Assembly: GCF_011007365.1 (NCBI RefSeq)
Contig: NZ_WFKM01000002.1
Span: forward strand, 248,001-312,000
Reading direction: 5' to 3'
Origin: Sphingobacterium sp. xlx-96
Lineage (GTDB): Bacteria > Bacteroidota > Bacteroidia > Sphingobacteriales > Sphingobacteriaceae
DNA: 64,000 nt
The notes under the pieces are model-generated. The model made no database searches, was not told where the DNA came from, and worked only from the letters and a program-made list of their open reading frames with translations. Numbering within the stretch: position 1 is the stretch's first letter; every line of letters begins with the position of its first letter. Position numbers and translations under genes: made by a program. This document shows, one piece after another, positions 52,432 through 61,156 of the stretch.

Positions 52432-53499
52432 TCATTTATCGTTCAACTGTGAATCTTCTTCCATCAATATCAAATGGCTTCCCTTTCCATACTCATTACT
52501 ATACACTCTGATCAACAGACCGACAGAAGACAAGATCAACGGTCCAAAAATCAAACCAAGCATACCAAACATATTTAAGCCCAGTAATACGCCAAAAACG
52601 GTTATCATAGGCGGTACATTTCCTAAAGTCTTCAAAATGGTGAAACGCAATATATTGTCTATTCCTCCTACTAAAAGAAAACAATACACAGCAAGACCAA
52701 TACCGTTGGCAGTTTCTCCCGAAGCCAGCACCATAACACTAACTGGAACATAAATAGTCATTGTTCCTAAAACAGGGACTATCGACGCAACACCAGTCAG
52801 AACCCCTAAAAGAACAAAATTCTCTACCCCAAACACCCAATAACCCAGCATCGCAACCAAGCCCTGACATATACCTAAAATAGGTATCCCCAACGCATTC
52901 GACCGAACCATAAGATTCACTTCGTTCCATATCTCATTCTTACTCCGGATCGAGAAGGGAATCGCTCTGTAGATAGAAGCTTCCATACGCTTGCCATGCA
53001 CCAGCATAAAATAAAGAACAAATAAAGCAACTACAATGTTGATCCCCACCTCTACCACCGAATTCACTACGTTAGGGATATACCGAGTCAAGTTCTGCAA
53101 AAAAGTCAAAAGAGCTTCGTCAGACATATCGATATCTTTCAATAATGCTTTACTGTTCATATACTCTTTAAGTAAATTGAATTGGTGGACGATATGATCT
53201 GTATTCATCAGAAAGGTCGATAGCTGCGGAGTCAAATAATCAACAATCGCCCATATAGGAAGAACGATAAATACAACTGAAATACAGACATACATCACAC
53301 TGGTAAGTGGCTTATTCCACTTACGACCCTCCGTAAGCGAAATATAGGAATTACGAAACAAAATATACAAAGTCACCGCACCTAAGAATCCCGGTAAGTA
53401 ATATAATAGATTTTTAAACACCAAAATACAAATCAGCAGAATAACCAGAATGAGCATAATCTGATTAATCGGTGTATTGTTTATCTGTTTACTTCTCAT
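52432..53499 (-). CDS. AI-2E family transporter
   Basis: A 355-residue integral membrane protein of the PerM/AI-2E transporter family, with about seven to eight helices. It opens with paired hydrophobic segments (IMLILVILLICILVFKNLLYYLPGFLGAVTLYILF), has a central soluble region near 95-150 and the conserved VPVLGTMTIYVPVSVMVLASGE and MFGMLGLIFGPLILSSVGLL. The family includes exporters of diverse substrates; the AI-2 role is proven for only some. It follows the four-helix protein gene by 16 bases. Confidence 0.88.
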   Translation of the reverse strand: MRSKQINNTPINQIMLILVILLICILVFKNLLYYLPGFLGAVTLYILFRNSYISLTEGRKWNKPLTSVMYVCISVVFIVLPIWAIVDYLTPQLSTFLMNTDHIVHQFNLLKEYMNSKALLKDIDMSDEALLTFLQNLTRYIPNVVNSVVEVGINIVVALFVLYFMLVHGKRMEASIYRAIPFSIRSKNEIWNEVNLMVRSNALGIPILGICQGLVAMLGYWVFGVENFVLLGVLTGVASIVPVLGTMTIYVPVSVMVLASGETANGIGLAVYCFLLVGGIDNILRFTILKTLGNVPPMITVFGVLLGLNMFGMLGLIFGPLILSSVGLLIRVYSNEYGKGSHLILMEEDSQLNDK

Positions 53500-53515
53500 A
53501 TCTCCTTGTATAACT

Positions 53516-53914
53516 TTACTTAATTTCTTTGACCCTCTTCACGCTCAATAAAATAACAACTGCGCCTATAAACAAGAAAGACCATCCCCATTTTAAATGA
53601 AGCGTTTTGGCCAACATACCGTCAACAAATTTCATCCCGAAATAATTATTGATCTTAAAATAAACACCCAAAAAACCAACCATACACCAAATAAGAAATA
53701 TATAAGTTCCAAAACGAAAAAGACTTAACTTTCTTAAAAAAAGAAACAAAACGAGAAGTGACAATAATCCGATCGTTAGACCAAATAGCACAACATCCGT
53801 CTGATACAAATTCCAGTTACCTGCCAAAGGTACTTTAAGAAATGGACAAAATATAGTCGAAAGCGCTACAATAGCTATCCCTAATATAGCGTAAATTTTG
53901 TTGAGTATATACAT
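53516..53914 (-). CDS. Four-helix membrane protein of unknown function
   Basis: A 132-residue protein with four predicted transmembrane helices (about 5-25, 42-62, 68-88 and 108-126), ending in a basic tail KRVKEIK. It resembles small DUF4293-type proteins in layout, but I cannot confirm the family. It is probably co-transcribed with the AI-2E transporter downstream and diverges from hemA. Confidence 0.6.
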   Translation of the reverse strand: MYILNKIYAILGIAIVALSTIFCPFLKVPLAGNWNLYQTDVVLFGLTIGLLSLLVLFLFLRKLSLFRFGTYIFLIWCMVGFLGVYFKINNYFGMKFVDGMLAKTLHLKWGWSFLFIGAVVILLSVKRVKEIK

Positions 53915-54264
53915 GACGTAAAGGTAAATCTCAAATGTTGAATGTCAAAAAAAATAAACGTAAATAACAAGAGTCGATCACTAAATCCTCTAATGTGCTT
54001 TAGCCATCCTTAAAGAATTTAAAAATCAACTGTCGCATTATTTATTTCTGCTTCTAGATTGATCAAATTGCTTCAAAAACTATACTTAGACGACTAATCT
54101 AAGCCAGAAAACAAATCTACAAAAGCAACAAAACCGAGTTTTAACATAAAATTAACACTATTTATAACCCTTCTAAATTACCTCCTTTGACAGATTTTTG
54201 ACATAACAACGGAGGTTTTAATCTACATTTGCATCAATATAATTGAGGCTAGATTACCAAGGCG
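53915..54264. other. Divergent intergenic region before hemA
   Basis: A 350-base AT-rich stretch without a credible gene. It holds TACATTTG at 54224-54231, a -7 type element 34 bases before the hemA TTG start, and an inverted repeat ACCTCC / GGAGGT with arms at 54180-54185 and 54211-54216 that spans the presumed -33 region. Nothing else stands out. Confidence 0.45.
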
Positions 54265-55506
54265 TTGAAGAATTTAAAAGTTATAGCATTTACTCACAAA
54301 CATGTTGACCTAAAAGATCTGGGCAATCTGGTGATTTGTAATGAAGAGTTAGATTCCAGATTGATTAATCTTAAAAACAATTTAGACATACCTGAGATAT
54401 TCTATATTGCTACATGTAACCGTGTGGAATTTGTTTTCTATGGAGCTCATGAATTGACAGACGATTTTATTGCTGTTTTCATGGACAAAATGAACTTTTG
54501 TGTTCCCTCCGAGCGACTTCAATGCTACTTAGGTCAGGTAACTCGTTATGAAGGACTTGAAGCCCTCAATCACCTTTTCCGAATGTCCTGTTCCCTTGAA
54601 AGTTTAGTAGTTGGCGAAAAGGAAATATTGGCACAGGTGCGTCGAGCTTACGAGAAATGTAGAGGAGCAGGATTTACGGGAGACTTTTTACGTCTTATGA
54701 TGGATCGTCTCGTTAAAACAGCGAAAGAAGTATATACCCATACAAACATTTCTCGCAATCCTATATCTGTCGTTTCATTAGCCTATCGTAAGCTAAAAGA
54801 AATAAAACTTCTTGAAAACCCCAGAATACTTGTTATTGGGTCTGGTGAAACCAATCAAAACTTAGCCAAATATCTAAAAAAACATAAGCTATCAAATTTC
54901 GTTATATTTAACAGAACTCTTGAGAATGCAAAATCACTCGCAAAGGAACTGAACTGCGAAGCCTATCCACTAAGTGAACTTTCGAAATATAAAGGTGGAT
55001 TTGACGTTATGATTACCTGTACTGGAGCCTCTGAATCTATTATAGGAACCGACCTTTACGAGACTTTACTCCAAGAGGAAACAGACAAAAAGATCATTGT
55101 TGATTTAGCTATACCAAATGACATCTGTGCAGATGTCGTGACAAACAACCCAATACATTACATTGAAGTCAGCGGATTACAGGCTATAGCTGAAAAGAAT
55201 CTACAAGAACGCTATGGCGAACTAGACCATGCAAAAAAAATAATCGAGGATAACATCAAGGAGTTTTTGCCTCTTATTAAACAACGTCGTGTAGAGGTTG
55301 CTATGCGTCAAGTACCGAACAAGATAAAAGAAATTCGGGAGATAGCGCTCAATGAGATATTTGCGCAAGACGTAAATAAACTTGATCCTCAGGCACGTGA
55401 AGTTTTGGAAAAAGTCATTAACTATATGGAAAAAAAATACATCAAAGTTCCAATGGTTATGGCTAAAGAAATCTTGATAAAGAATACCGAATTCGAAAAC
55501 AACTAA
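54265..55506 (+). CDS. hemA: Glutamyl-tRNA reductase
   Basis: A 413-residue HemA starting at TTG 54265; no ATG occurs until well inside the catalytic domain. The catalytic cysteine is C51 in YIATCNRVEF. Then come SLVVGEKEILAQVRRAYEKC, the NADPH-binding ILVIGSGETNQNLAKYLKKH and the C-terminal dimerisation helices. It reduces Glu-tRNA to glutamate-1-semialdehyde, the committed heme step. The other enzymes hemCD, hemB and hemL follow on the same strand. Confidence 0.96.
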   Translation: MKNLKVIAFTHKHVDLKDLGNLVICNEELDSRLINLKNNLDIPEIFYIATCNRVEFVFYGAHELTDDFIAVFMDKMNFCVPSERLQCYLGQVTRYEGLEALNHLFRMSCSLESLVVGEKEILAQVRRAYEKCRGAGFTGDFLRLMMDRLVKTAKEVYTHTNISRNPISVVSLAYRKLKEIKLLENPRILVIGSGETNQNLAKYLKKHKLSNFVIFNRTLENAKSLAKELNCEAYPLSELSKYKGGFDVMITCTGASESIIGTDLYETLLQEETDKKIIVDLAIPNDICADVVTNNPIHYIEVSGLQAIAEKNLQERYGELDHAKKIIEDNIKEFLPLIKQRRVEVAMRQVPNKIKEIREIALNEIFAQDVNKLDPQAREVLEKVINYMEKKYIKVPMVMAKEILIKNTEFENN

Positions 55507-55612
55507 TTTACAAAAATCTTCCTTAAAAGATACTTTATTCTGACATAACATGATCAGATTATTAGGGTATTTGGCTAAATTTGCATTGGCATTTTTGTAA
55601 CATAAATAATCC

Positions 55613-57202
55613 ATGTTGAATAGAAAACTAATTATTGGAACACGAGGCAGTGAGCTTGCACTGTGGCAGGCTAACTTTGTAAAAGACAGATTAGCGGAAA
55701 TTGGCATAGATGCCGAATTAAAGATCATCAAGACACAAGGAGATATTATCCAACACCTTAGACTTGATAAACTGGAAGGTAAGGGATTCTTCACCAAAGA
55801 GCTCGAAGAAGAATTGTTATCTGCCCAGATAGATCTAGCAGTACATTCGCATAAAGACCTGCCTACAGTAAACCCTCCAGGCTTGATTATTGCGGCTGTT
55901 TCTGAAAGGGAGAATCCATCAGAGATAATAATAATACATAAAGACTGTGTTGATATCAAAAAAAGGCTATCAATAAAACACGCGGCTACCGTAGGGACTT
56001 CATCCAACAGAAGAAAAGCACAACTTCTATCGGTACGCCCAGATTTAGAATTCGAAGATCTCCGAGGCAACTTACAAACCCGTATCCAGAAATTACGCGA
56101 TGAAAAGTATGATGCCATCGTACTTGCCAAAGCTGGTGTAAGCCGTATTAACATGGACCTTTCAGACTTCCATATCGAAGAAATATCTCCTGTAGAAATA
56201 ATTCCAGCCCCTGCTCAAGGCGTATTAGCCATTCAGATTAGAGAATCCGATGATGAACTATTTGAGATATTACAAAAGATAAACAACACGGAAGTAGCAA
56301 AAACAATTGGTGTAGAACGAAGAGTATTAAATATGTTCGATGCCGGTTGTCATGCTCCATTGGGTTGCTATTGCCGAAAACGCGATGATAAGTACGAAGT
56401 ATGGACATCGATTGCAGAAGATAACGAAGATTTTCCAGACCGTCTCTACTTACAGTCCAATAGCATCGAAGGTCTAGCAGAATCAATATTTGCTAAATAC
56501 GACAAGTCACGCAAACTACCTTCTTCCGTATTTATAACCCGTGACCTAGATGAAAACTCTTACCTAGCAAGGTATTTGGGCAAACACAATATACAGATTG
56601 AAGCACGCTCCTTAATAAAAATATACCCAACAATTAATGTATTGGACTCCTTCATTCTAAAGAGAGCAGACTGGATATTCTTTAACAGTAAGAATGCAAT
56701 CGAACACTTTTTCAATCTTGATCCACTCATCTTAAAGAAAACAAAAATAGCGGTATTAGGTCGGGGTTCTGAGTCCACCCTGCGTAAATTTGGAAGAGTA
56801 GCCGACTTCTCTGGCGATGATCTTGGTATTAGAACAGAAGATATTGCAAAGGCCTTTGCGCAGCTAGTTGACGGTCAAACGGTCCTCATCCCAAGAGCCA
56901 AGGACTCCTTACAAAGCATACAGAAAGCATTAACACCTAATACAAAAATTATAGATATGCCTATCTATGAAACGGTTTTGGAAGAAGATGTTGATAAATC
57001 AAATTCAGACGTATTGGTCTTCACTAGTCCAAGTAATGTACAGGCTTATTTCAAAGAAAACCTTGCGGACCCAGGACAAAAAATTATCTGTATAGGTTAC
57101 TCTACCGCACAGGCAATCGAAGAAATGGGGCTAAAATACAGCCTACCTTTCTCTCCCGATGAGATGGGGTTGGCCGAAGCAATATTTGGAATTAATTATT
57201 AA
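55613..57202 (+). CDS. hemC: HemC-HemD fusion: hydroxymethylbilane synthase and uroporphyrinogen-III synthase
   Basis: A 529-residue protein. Residues 1-300 are HemC: IIGTRGSELALWQANFV, HSHKDLPTVNPPG, GTSSNRRKAQLL, DLRGNLQTRIQKL and the dipyrromethane-cofactor cysteine in MFDAGCHAPLGCYC. Residues about 305-529 form a two-lobe HemD domain: VFITRDLDENSYLARYL, DWIFFNSKNAIEHFF, VLIPRAKDSLQSIQKAL and LVFTSPSNVQAYF. The fusion links production of the unstable linear tetrapyrrole to its cyclisation. Both halves look complete. Confidence 0.92.
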   Translation: MLNRKLIIGTRGSELALWQANFVKDRLAEIGIDAELKIIKTQGDIIQHLRLDKLEGKGFFTKELEEELLSAQIDLAVHSHKDLPTVNPPGLIIAAVSERENPSEIIIIHKDCVDIKKRLSIKHAATVGTSSNRRKAQLLSVRPDLEFEDLRGNLQTRIQKLRDEKYDAIVLAKAGVSRINMDLSDFHIEEISPVEIIPAPAQGVLAIQIRESDDELFEILQKINNTEVAKTIGVERRVLNMFDAGCHAPLGCYCRKRDDKYEVWTSIAEDNEDFPDRLYLQSNSIEGLAESIFAKYDKSRKLPSSVFITRDLDENSYLARYLGKHNIQIEARSLIKIYPTINVLDSFILKRADWIFFNSKNAIEHFFNLDPLILKKTKIAVLGRGSESTLRKFGRVADFSGDDLGIRTEDIAKAFAQLVDGQTVLIPRAKDSLQSIQKALTPNTKIIDMPIYETVLEEDVDKSNSDVLVFTSPSNVQAYFKENLADPGQKIICIGYSTAQAIEEMGLKYSLPFSPDEMGLAEAIFGINY

Positions 57203-57268
57203 TGATTAATTGTGCGTTGAGTTCAGGTTTTATCAAAACTCAATACGCAATACACAATACACCATAAA

Positions 57269-58240
57269 ATGTTACAACGTCCTAGAAGAAATAGAAAATC
57301 AGCCGTCATTCGTGACATGATTCAGGAAACACATTTATCGCCCTCCAATCTAATCTTTCCATTATTTATCGTAGATGGCGAAAATCAAAAGATAGAAGTA
57401 AAATCTATGCCTGGCATTTATCGATATTCTATCGACAATCTATTAAGAGAAGTAGAAAGCTGCCTTAAGTTAGATTTAAAAGCATTTGATTTATTCCCTG
57501 CAGTTGAAGAAGTATTGAAAGACAAATATGCTACGGAAAGTTACCGTGAAGGCACGCTTTATCTACGTGCAATTGAAGCGGTAAAAAAGAATTTTCCAGA
57601 AGCATGCGTAGTTACAGATGTAGCGATGGATCCTTATAGCTCAGATGGACATGATGGTATTGTTCAGAACGGAGAAATCCTCAATGACGAAACCCTAGAG
57701 GTGCTCGGTAAAATGGCTTTAGCTCATGCACACGCCGGGGCAGATATCATTGCTCCTTCTGACATGATGGATGGACGTATCGGATACATACGTGGTATCT
57801 TGGACAACAACGGATTTACCAATGTATCATTGATGTCATATACCGCTAAATACGCATCTGCATATTATGGACCATTTCGTGACGCATTGGGTTCAGCACC
57901 AAAAAATGGAGACAAAAAATCTTATCAGATGAATCCTGCGAACAGCAGAGAAGCCTTGATCGAGGCACAGCTGGATGCCGAAGAAGGAGCTGACTTCCTT
58001 ATGGTTAAACCAGGTCTCCCCTACTTAGATATTATCAAATTATTACACGACAATTTCGATCTACCAATAGCTGCATATAACGTATCTGGAGAGTATGCAA
58101 TGCTTAAAGCAGCAATTGCAAACGGTTGGTTATCCGAAGCAGTGATCATGGAGACCCTAATGAGTTTCCGTCGCGCGGGAGCTACTTCTATTCTAACTTA
58201 TCATGCAAAAGAAGTACTAGAAAAAGGCTGGTTAAAGTAG
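57269..58240 (+). CDS. hemB: Porphobilinogen synthase
   Basis: A 323-residue ALA dehydratase. Schiff-base lysines are in SYTAKYASAYYGPFRDA and FLMVKPGLPYLDI. The metal-binding segment reads VTDVAMDPYSSDGHDG, without the cysteines of zinc enzymes, so it belongs to the magnesium-type group. It condenses two 5-aminolevulinate to porphobilinogen. It sits 66 bases after hemCD. Confidence 0.96.
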   Translation: MLQRPRRNRKSAVIRDMIQETHLSPSNLIFPLFIVDGENQKIEVKSMPGIYRYSIDNLLREVESCLKLDLKAFDLFPAVEEVLKDKYATESYREGTLYLRAIEAVKKNFPEACVVTDVAMDPYSSDGHDGIVQNGEILNDETLEVLGKMALAHAHAGADIIAPSDMMDGRIGYIRGILDNNGFTNVSLMSYTAKYASAYYGPFRDALGSAPKNGDKKSYQMNPANSREALIEAQLDAEEGADFLMVKPGLPYLDIIKLLHDNFDLPIAAYNVSGEYAMLKAAIANGWLSEAVIMETLMSFRRAGATSILTYHAKEVLEKGWLK

Positions 58241-58266
58241 ATCTATAAAAAAATCTTAAAAACGAT

Positions 58267-59577
58267 ATGGCAATACAAGATATATCAAGAGAAAAATCGA
58301 CACAGCTTTTTGAAAAAGCAAAAAACTATTTCCCTGGAGGCGTAAATTCTCCGGTGCGTGCATTCAAATCGGTGTATGGTAGCCCTCTTTTTATTGAGCG
58401 CGGTGACGGTTCTCATCTCTGGGATGCCGATGGCAATGAATTTATAGACTTTTGCTGCTCTTGGGGTCCATTAATTCTCGGACACAACAATCCAGAAGTG
58501 CGCGAAGCAGTACAGGAGCAACTGAGCAAAGGTTTGAGTTTTGGAGCACCTACCCGTTTAGAAAACGAATTGGCGGAGCTCATTTTAACGAACAATAAAT
58601 ACATCGAGAAAATACGTTTCGTAAGCTCTGGAACGGAAGCCGTAATGTCTGCCATAAGATTAGCCCGCGGATATACCAAAAGAGACAAGATCGTCAAGTT
58701 TGAAGGCTGTTATCACGGCCACTCTGATTCTCTTTTAGTAAAAGCAGGATCCGGATTAGTCACTTTCGGAGAGACCTCTTCTGCTGGCGTACCAAAATCG
58801 TTTGCCGACGAAACTATCGTAATTGCCTTGAATGACACTGCAGCTTTAGAACAGGTATTTGTAGATTTCAAAGACCAAATTGCTGCTGTCATTATCGAAG
58901 GTATTCCTGCAAATAACGGCCTTCTTATTCAGGACAAAGAATACATCCAATTTTTGCGGGATATCACAAAGGAAAATGGAGCACTTTTAATTTTTGATGA
59001 AGTTATCACTGGCTTCCGTCTAGGATTTGAGGGGGCCGCCAAACATTATGATATACAGCCCGATATCCTTACCTACGGTAAGATTATAGGTGGCGGCATG
59101 CCTGTGGGGGCTTACGGTGCTTCTGCAGAGATCATGTCCAATATATCTCCAGATGGAAATGTTTACCAAGCGGGTACCCTTTCTGGAAATCCTGTTGCTA
59201 TGGCGGCAGGAATTGCAGCCTTACAGATTTTAGCGCAACCTGGGTTTTATGAGGGTCTGGAGCAAACGACACAATCATTTGTAAATGAAATACAGACATT
59301 CATTGCCGAGCACAAATTGAACGTACAGATTTCAACAGTAGGTTCTATATTTTGGTTTGCATTCGAAGCCAAAGAAAAAATTCAACGTGCAGATCAGATA
59401 GACCCGAACTCTATGCTTTACTACAAAAAGATGCACAGAGAACTACTTAACCGGGGCATCTATTTCGGCCCTTCCGGTTATGAGGTAGGCTTTATTTCTG
59501 CAGCACATAGCGCCGAAGATTTAGCCATGGCTATCTCCGCTATCAAAGAATCGCTATTGATTGCTTTTGAAGCATAG
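58267..59577 (+). CDS. hemL: Glutamate-1-semialdehyde 2,1-aminomutase
   Basis: A 436-residue PLP enzyme. It has PGGVNSPVRAFKSV near the start, FVSSGTEAVMSAIRLARGYT, the PLP lysine in DILTYGKIIGGGMPVGAYG and YQAGTLSGNPVAMAAG. It makes 5-aminolevulinate from the HemA product. Terminator follows, closing the heme operon. Confidence 0.97.
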   Translation: MAIQDISREKSTQLFEKAKNYFPGGVNSPVRAFKSVYGSPLFIERGDGSHLWDADGNEFIDFCCSWGPLILGHNNPEVREAVQEQLSKGLSFGAPTRLENELAELILTNNKYIEKIRFVSSGTEAVMSAIRLARGYTKRDKIVKFEGCYHGHSDSLLVKAGSGLVTFGETSSAGVPKSFADETIVIALNDTAALEQVFVDFKDQIAAVIIEGIPANNGLLIQDKEYIQFLRDITKENGALLIFDEVITGFRLGFEGAAKHYDIQPDILTYGKIIGGGMPVGAYGASAEIMSNISPDGNVYQAGTLSGNPVAMAAGIAALQILAQPGFYEGLEQTTQSFVNEIQTFIAEHKLNVQISTVGSIFWFAFEAKEKIQRADQIDPNSMLYYKKMHRELLNRGIYFGPSGYEVGFISAAHSAEDLAMAISAIKESLLIAFEA

Positions 59578-59603
59578 TTCCAGCCCAAAACATACAAAAA
59601 CTG

Positions 59604-59639
59604 AATAGGCTTCCTTTAATTGGTAAGCCTATTTTTTTT
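59604..59639 (+). terminator. Terminator of the heme operon
   Basis: AATAGGCTT pairs with AAGCCTATT around a 12-base loop, followed by eight T. Confidence 0.85.
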
Positions 59640-59711
59640 ACTTTCCAAAACAAATAGCACGATCGGCTTGTTGTATACGTTATATTTAATAATCACATAA
59701 ACACAAATAGT

Positions 59712-60524
59712 ATGAAATATCAGATACTTGGCTTAGCAGCCTTAACAGTTCTCTCACTATTTAGCGCTTGTAACAATCCTACAAAAAATACTTCTGGTGA
59801 AGTGAAAGACAGTACTGCCCTAAAGGACTCCGTGGGAGCCATTGCTGTAAACCCTATTGCTCATGCAAAAGATTTTCCCGAAGCTACTTTAAGTGTCTCC
59901 AGTATCAAGGCTGAAAAAATCGGCACCGACTCCGCCAAACTTACCGTAAAATACAACGTGCATAATTTCAACCTTACCGAACAGACTGAACATACGCATC
60001 ATATGGCCAACTCCCATGAGGGACAGCATATCCATTTTATATTAGATAATACGCCATATGCTGCATTATACAAACCCGAACATACAGCAACTGTACCACT
60101 CAATTCTGAACATTATTTAATGTCCTTTCTCTCCAGATCCTTTCATGAGTCGATAAAAACAGTTGATGCTTCAAGACTTTTAAAATTTAAAGTTACCGCC
60201 GATGCAAAGATCGAAGAATTGCCAAAGGTCACCGAACCTTCCCTATTCTACAGTCGGCCTAAAGGAGAATACAAAGGTGCGGACACAAAGACTGTATTAT
60301 TGGACTTTTTTATAGAAAACACAACACTAGCAGCAGACGGAAATAAGGTCAAGGCCAACATTAATGGACAAGAATTTCTTTTAGATCAATGGGCCCCTTA
60401 TGAAATTCTTAATCTCCCTATGGGCGAAAATATAATCAAATTAACATTGATCGATAAAGATGGTAATGCCCTAACCGGGGATAACGTTTCCGTAGAACGG
60501 AAAATAACACTCGTTGCCGAATAA
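59712..60524 (+). CDS. Lipoprotein of unknown function with His-rich segment
   Basis: A 270-residue lipoprotein (lipobox LFSACNNPT). It has a histidine-rich stretch TEHTHHMANSHEGQHIHFILDN, then NTPYAALYKPEHTATVPL and LMSFLSRSFHESIK. Related Bacteroidota proteins are often labelled phosphopeptide-binding, without evidence for that function that I can see here. The His cluster could bind metal. It stands alone between two terminators. Confidence 0.75.
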   Translation: MKYQILGLAALTVLSLFSACNNPTKNTSGEVKDSTALKDSVGAIAVNPIAHAKDFPEATLSVSSIKAEKIGTDSAKLTVKYNVHNFNLTEQTEHTHHMANSHEGQHIHFILDNTPYAALYKPEHTATVPLNSEHYLMSFLSRSFHESIKTVDASRLLKFKVTADAKIEELPKVTEPSLFYSRPKGEYKGADTKTVLLDFFIENTTLAADGNKVKANINGQEFLLDQWAPYEILNLPMGENIIKLTLIDKDGNALTGDNVSVERKITLVAE

Positions 60525-60543
60525 GTTAGTATAATACAATTGC

Positions 60544-60580
60544 GAGGCCTAAATCCATGAACAGTGATTTAGGCCTTTTG
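60544..60580 (+). terminator. Intrinsic terminator
   Basis: AGGCCTAAATC pairs perfectly with GATTTAGGCCT around CATGAACAGT, followed by a T-rich run. Confidence 0.85.
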
Positions 60581-60684
60581 TTTTTTATGGCAGTATTTTT
60601 GTTGAGGTTAAACTATTATTGACTTTGATTGTCTTATGTAAAAAACAGAACAATTAAATCATTTTTGAAACTTATCTTGAAAAT

Positions 60685-61104
60685 ATGAAACGAATATTAC
60701 TCGCACTCGCTATAGCAGGCGCATCCTTAGCCACCTTAAGCTCCTGTACAAAGGAGTATATTACAAATAATTCACTCCCTGGAGTTAGTTATGTATATCC
60801 TGTAAAGTCTAACCAATGGACTAGGATAAGCGGAACAAATACGTTTGAATTCAGACAAAATATTGGAGATTTAGATGACCGTTATTTTCAAGATGGAAAT
60901 GTAAGCGTAGCAATCTCTTACGACAACAATAAAACAACTTACGAAATAATACCTGCAACAATTGAAGATTTTGACTACAGTGCGAATTATTCTATTGGGG
61001 TAGTTAGGATATTCGCTGAAGATATTGGTAGCGGAAGTACAGTTTCGCCTCCAGGAGATATGTATATTAAGGTAGTTCTTACTGACAATGAGATTGGAAA
61101 TTAA
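60685..61104 (+). CDS. Small lipoprotein of unknown function
   Basis: A 139-residue protein with lipoprotein signal ending in ATLSSCTKEY. The mature part is mostly beta-rich: GVSYVYPVKSNQWTRI, GNVSVAISYDNNKTTYEIIPA and MYIKVVLTDNEIGN. No family is recognised. The stop codon is part of a perfect terminator hairpin. Confidence 0.8.
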   Translation: MKRILLALAIAGASLATLSSCTKEYITNNSLPGVSYVYPVKSNQWTRISGTNTFEFRQNIGDLDDRYFQDGNVSVAISYDNNKTTYEIIPATIEDFDYSANYSIGVVRIFAEDIGSGSTVSPPGDMYIKVVLTDNEIGN

Positions 61105-61130
61105 AAAAGGAGGCTTAAGCCTCCTTTTTT
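61103..61130 (+). terminator. Perfect palindromic terminator
   Basis: AAAAAAGGAGGCTT and AAGCCTCCTTTTTT are exact reverse complements. The stem starts in the stop codon of the preceding lipoprotein gene and may act on both strands. Confidence 0.85.
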
Positions 61131-61156
61131 AATTTGATGGGATGATGCAAAAGAAT

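Noticed and set aside
55222-56154. 310-residue minus-strand frame across hemA and hemC
   Set aside because: It is antisense to two clear heme genes, rich in Ser and Cys as expected of a shadow frame, and matches nothing.
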